Shown here piece after piece: positions 62,145 through 64,000 of a stretch of 64,000 nt of DNA. Every line of letters starts with the position of its first letter. Position 1 is the stretch's first letter. The notes beneath the pieces were generated by a model. That model was given only the letters and a program-made list of their open reading frames with translations, made no database searches and was not told the DNA's origin. The stretch lies in contig JAFDXN010000014.1 of assembly GCA_018267915.1 (NCBI GenBank), forward strand, positions 62,001 to 126,000, in the 5' to 3' direction. This DNA comes from Bacteroidota bacterium (GTDB lineage Bacteria > Bacteroidota > Bacteroidia > Chitinophagales > Chitinophagaceae). The position numbers were made by a program, and so were the translations under genes.

Positions 62145-63716
62145 TTATTTATTCTTATCAATATACGCCTTTAGGTCCGAGATAGTTTTTATTCCCAACT
62201 CATTGGCTTGTCGTTTCCGCATCATCAGCGCGTAGGCATTGTTGAAGCCTATCGGCTTAAGCCATTTAATGCCATACCGGCTCATGAAATTATCTTTCAC
62301 GTACTCGTAAACGGCGTTTTTATCGGTTATCAATTTATTAACTGTCTCTGTATCAGCCTGCAGCAGCACTAACAAACCCGTGCCAGTATATTCAGGGTAC
62401 ATGTCGATCTGCTTATTGGTCATTGCATCGAAACATATCTTTGTACCGCCGAGACCGGTTTTCGTCTCAACGTCCAGGTCGGTGTAGCCCCTGATGAGCA
62501 TGCTGTACATATTGATGAGTATGTACTGTTCGCCGAATATTTTGGAGCCGATCCGGATAGTTGCTTTTTTGCCGTTGCGCGGTTCCTTATACAAACCATT
62601 GCTGGTAAGGAAATCCTTCGCGATCTTATCCGGCAACTCATGCAGATAATCGGCCCTGTAGTTTAGCTCAGTCATGATAGAATCGCTAATGCGACCAGCG
62701 AGCAAGTTCAGGGCATCCTCCAGTTCCGGGTACTGTTGCAATACCTCTGCGCGCACTATGGGCGCCGCATAGTAAGGCGGAAAAATATTCTTATCGTCCT
62801 GCAAGCTCAGCAGATCATAAGCCTTGAGCCGGCCATCAGTACTATAGCCACTGATGAGGTCCAGCTTCTTTTCATATACGGCTTTGTACATCACTGCATC
62901 GCTTATTACAACCGTGCGTACGCGCATGCCGTACTTCTGTTTCAGACCCAGGTAACCATCTGTGCGGCCCATAAACTCGGGCGTAAAGCCAGCGAGTATC
63001 TTTCCTTCGTAAGCTGCCGGCACCAGGTAAAACGAAGAAAGGAGAAAGCCAAGTATGGGAAGTAGTAGCATCGCCATCCGCAGCTTGCGCCCGCTAAGCG
63101 ACTGAATGCGTGACAAAAGAAAGTCAAATAAAATGGCGAGCAAAGCAGCAGGTATAGCCCCGGCCAGGATCATATTGGTATTGTTGAGCGAAATGCCGCC
63201 GAAGATAAACTCCCCCAGTCCGCCGGCAGCAATGAAGGCAGCCAGCGTGGCCACCCCCACGTTAATCACCGTGGCTGTGCGGATACCCGCTAGTATCACC
63301 GGCATAGCCAGGGGCAGCTCTACGTTTTTTAATACTTGCGCAGGTGTCATGCCCATGCCTTTGGCAGCCTCGCGCACGGCCGGATCGACCCCGGTGATGC
63401 CCGTATAGGTATTGCGAATAATGGGCAACAGGGCGTAAAGAAAAAGCGCAGCGATAGCAGGCTTTGCGCCGATACCTAATATGGGAATCATGAAGCCCAA
63501 CAACGCAATACTCGGAATAGTTTGCATTATGCCTGCAAACCCCAATACAATTCCAGCCAGCTTTTTCCTTTTCGCGATCAGGATACCAAGTGGCAAGCCG
63601 ATGGCAACCGCAATGAGTAAGGAAATAAAAGTGAGCCCTATGTGCTGCAAAGCCTGCTCGAACAGCTTATCGCGCTGCTGTGCCATAAATTGCCAAAGAC
63701 TTTGCTGTTCGTTCAT
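62145..63716 (-). CDS. Osmoprotectant ABC transporter permease fused to a (circularly permuted) substrate-binding domain
   Basis: The 523-residue protein has an OpuCB-type permease (1-205: five membrane helices, EAA loop EAAKGMGMTPAQVL), a further helix (about 214-232), and an OpuAC/QAT-type substrate-binding domain outside. In OpuCC-type proteins the domain begins with the IRIGSK strand and has GFTPEFMGRTDGYLGLK in the middle. Here GFTPEFMGRTDG comes first (about 243) and IRIGSKIFGEQYIL comes last (about 387), so the domain order is rotated. Glycine betaine, choline or a relative is the likely substrate. The start overlaps the ATPase gene stop as ATGA. Confidence 0.88.
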   Translation of the reverse strand: MNEQQSLWQFMAQQRDKLFEQALQHIGLTFISLLIAVAIGLPLGILIAKRKKLAGIVLGFAGIMQTIPSIALLGFMIPILGIGAKPAIAALFLYALLPIIRNTYTGITGVDPAVREAAKGMGMTPAQVLKNVELPLAMPVILAGIRTATVINVGVATLAAFIAAGGLGEFIFGGISLNNTNMILAGAIPAALLAILFDFLLSRIQSLSGRKLRMAMLLLPILGFLLSSFYLVPAAYEGKILAGFTPEFMGRTDGYLGLKQKYGMRVRTVVISDAVMYKAVYEKKLDLISGYSTDGRLKAYDLLSLQDDKNIFPPYYAAPIVRAEVLQQYPELEDALNLLAGRISDSIMTELNYRADYLHELPDKIAKDFLTSNGLYKEPRNGKKATIRIGSKIFGEQYILINMYSMLIRGYTDLDVETKTGLGGTKICFDAMTNKQIDMYPEYTGTGLLVLLQADTETVNKLITDKNAVYEYVKDNFMSRYGIKWLKPIGFNNAYALMMRKRQANELGIKTISDLKAYIDKNK

Positions 63717-64000
63717 TGCAATGTAGCTGTGTATTCGCTGAACAATCGCAGGAGACTATCCTTGCCGATGCGTTTTACTTTACCGTTATTTTTGTCGGCC
63801 ACGTAAATGGCATTTTTATCTCCCATTTTTTCCATAGCATCCCATATACTATAGTCGCTGGTCATTATTACCGGCCCCGGTTCGGCATCGAAGCCATACC
63901 ATATATCGCGGAGCTTCACCGTTTTCAATGCTGCCTGCAGGTAATGGCCTGAGAAAAAACTGCGCACAAAATCACTGGCGGGTTTGAACAGCAATTCTGC
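63713..64000 (-). CDS. Osmoprotectant ABC transporter ATPase, C-terminal part (partial)
   Basis: The 95 visible codons are open to the window edge, so the gene continues beyond position 64000. They form a CBS-type regulatory tail, as on OpuCA/ProV ATPases: PGPVIMTSDYSIWDAMEKMGD, then AIYVADKNNGKVKRIG. The nucleotide-binding domain is outside the window. The TGA stop overlaps the permease ATG by 4 bp, coupling translation. CBS tails are known to sense ionic strength in OpuA-type transporters. Confidence 0.85.
   Translation of the reverse strand, partial: AELLFKPASDFVRSFFSGHYLQAALKTVKLRDIWYGFDAEPGPVIMTSDYSIWDAMEKMGDKNAIYVADKNNGKVKRIGKDSLLRLFSEYTATLQ

Overview
The window looks like a chromosome segment of a Bacteroidota bacterium, most likely from the Chitinophagaceae or a close relative. 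The evidence is: type IX secretion (T9SS) C-terminal sorting domains on several large exported proteins, SprB repeats with a gliding-motility-type C-terminus, an OprO/P-type porin, BlaI/M56 regulation, a Bacteroidota tyrosine integrase, sigma-ABfr promoters (TTG-N19-TAnnTTTG) in front of several genes, near absence of Shine-Dalgarno sequences, and dispersed palindromic intergenic repeats. No species can be named from the sequence alone.

Layout. 1-7.6 kb: exported proteins (porin, lipoprotein, an endonuclease/exonuclease/phosphatase-fold protein with an unusual active site, and a 1389-residue SprB-repeat surface protein). 7.9-15.5 kb: an EF-G paralogue and two tandem NHL-repeat T9SS proteins. 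15.7-31.5 kb: mostly housekeeping (CcsA/CcmC-CcmD, glutamate dehydrogenase, aconitase, PspC-like, TrhO, leucine dehydrogenase, a BlaI regulator with an M56 protease-amidase fusion, PurC, HutU, IspF, small envelope proteins), interrupted at 21.9-22.6 kb by a nine-copy array of a 44-nt hairpin. 31.6-35.7 kb: accessory DNA with an HTH protein expanded by in-frame palindromic repeats, large inverted repeats, three 22-bp direct repeats, an orphan protein and an OLD-like ATPase-TOPRIM nuclease. 35.9-38.4 kb: rpmE2, a GlmU-like enzyme, tpiA and tRNA-Glu(TTC).

39.0-55.8 kb is an AT-rich integrative element in the 3' end of tRNA-Glu. Partial copies of the tRNA 3' end lie at 39024-39057 and 55788-55828. 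A tyrosine integrase sits next to the right end, and a 22-bp putative integrase arm site occurs near both ends. The element also carries an excisionase-like HTH protein, a replication-initiator-like protein and eight copies of a 17-19 bp palindrome (consensus TTTTAAAGTWACTTTAAAA). The cargo is a Roc-COR (ROCO) GTPase with leucine-rich repeats and a nuclease-like C-terminus, a SHOCT membrane protein, and a compact operon: TPR-CHAT protease with a signal peptide, output-less CHASE2 membrane sensor, and a small exported partner. This operon is the best candidate for an undescribed system: a caspase-like protease that appears to act outside the cytoplasm and is paired with an envelope sensor. A small DUF433/DUF5615 toxin-antitoxin pair lies between the intact tRNA and the left end, as though a second insertion had used the same site.

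55.8-64 kb returns to chromosome-type genes: a small membrane ORF, a lipoprotein, a T9SS beta-propeller protein, VOC and GNAT proteins, a fatty acid desaturase, ergothioneine genes egtD-egtB, and an osmoprotectant ABC transporter whose permease-fused substrate-binding domain appears circularly permuted. The last gene (ATPase) runs off the window.
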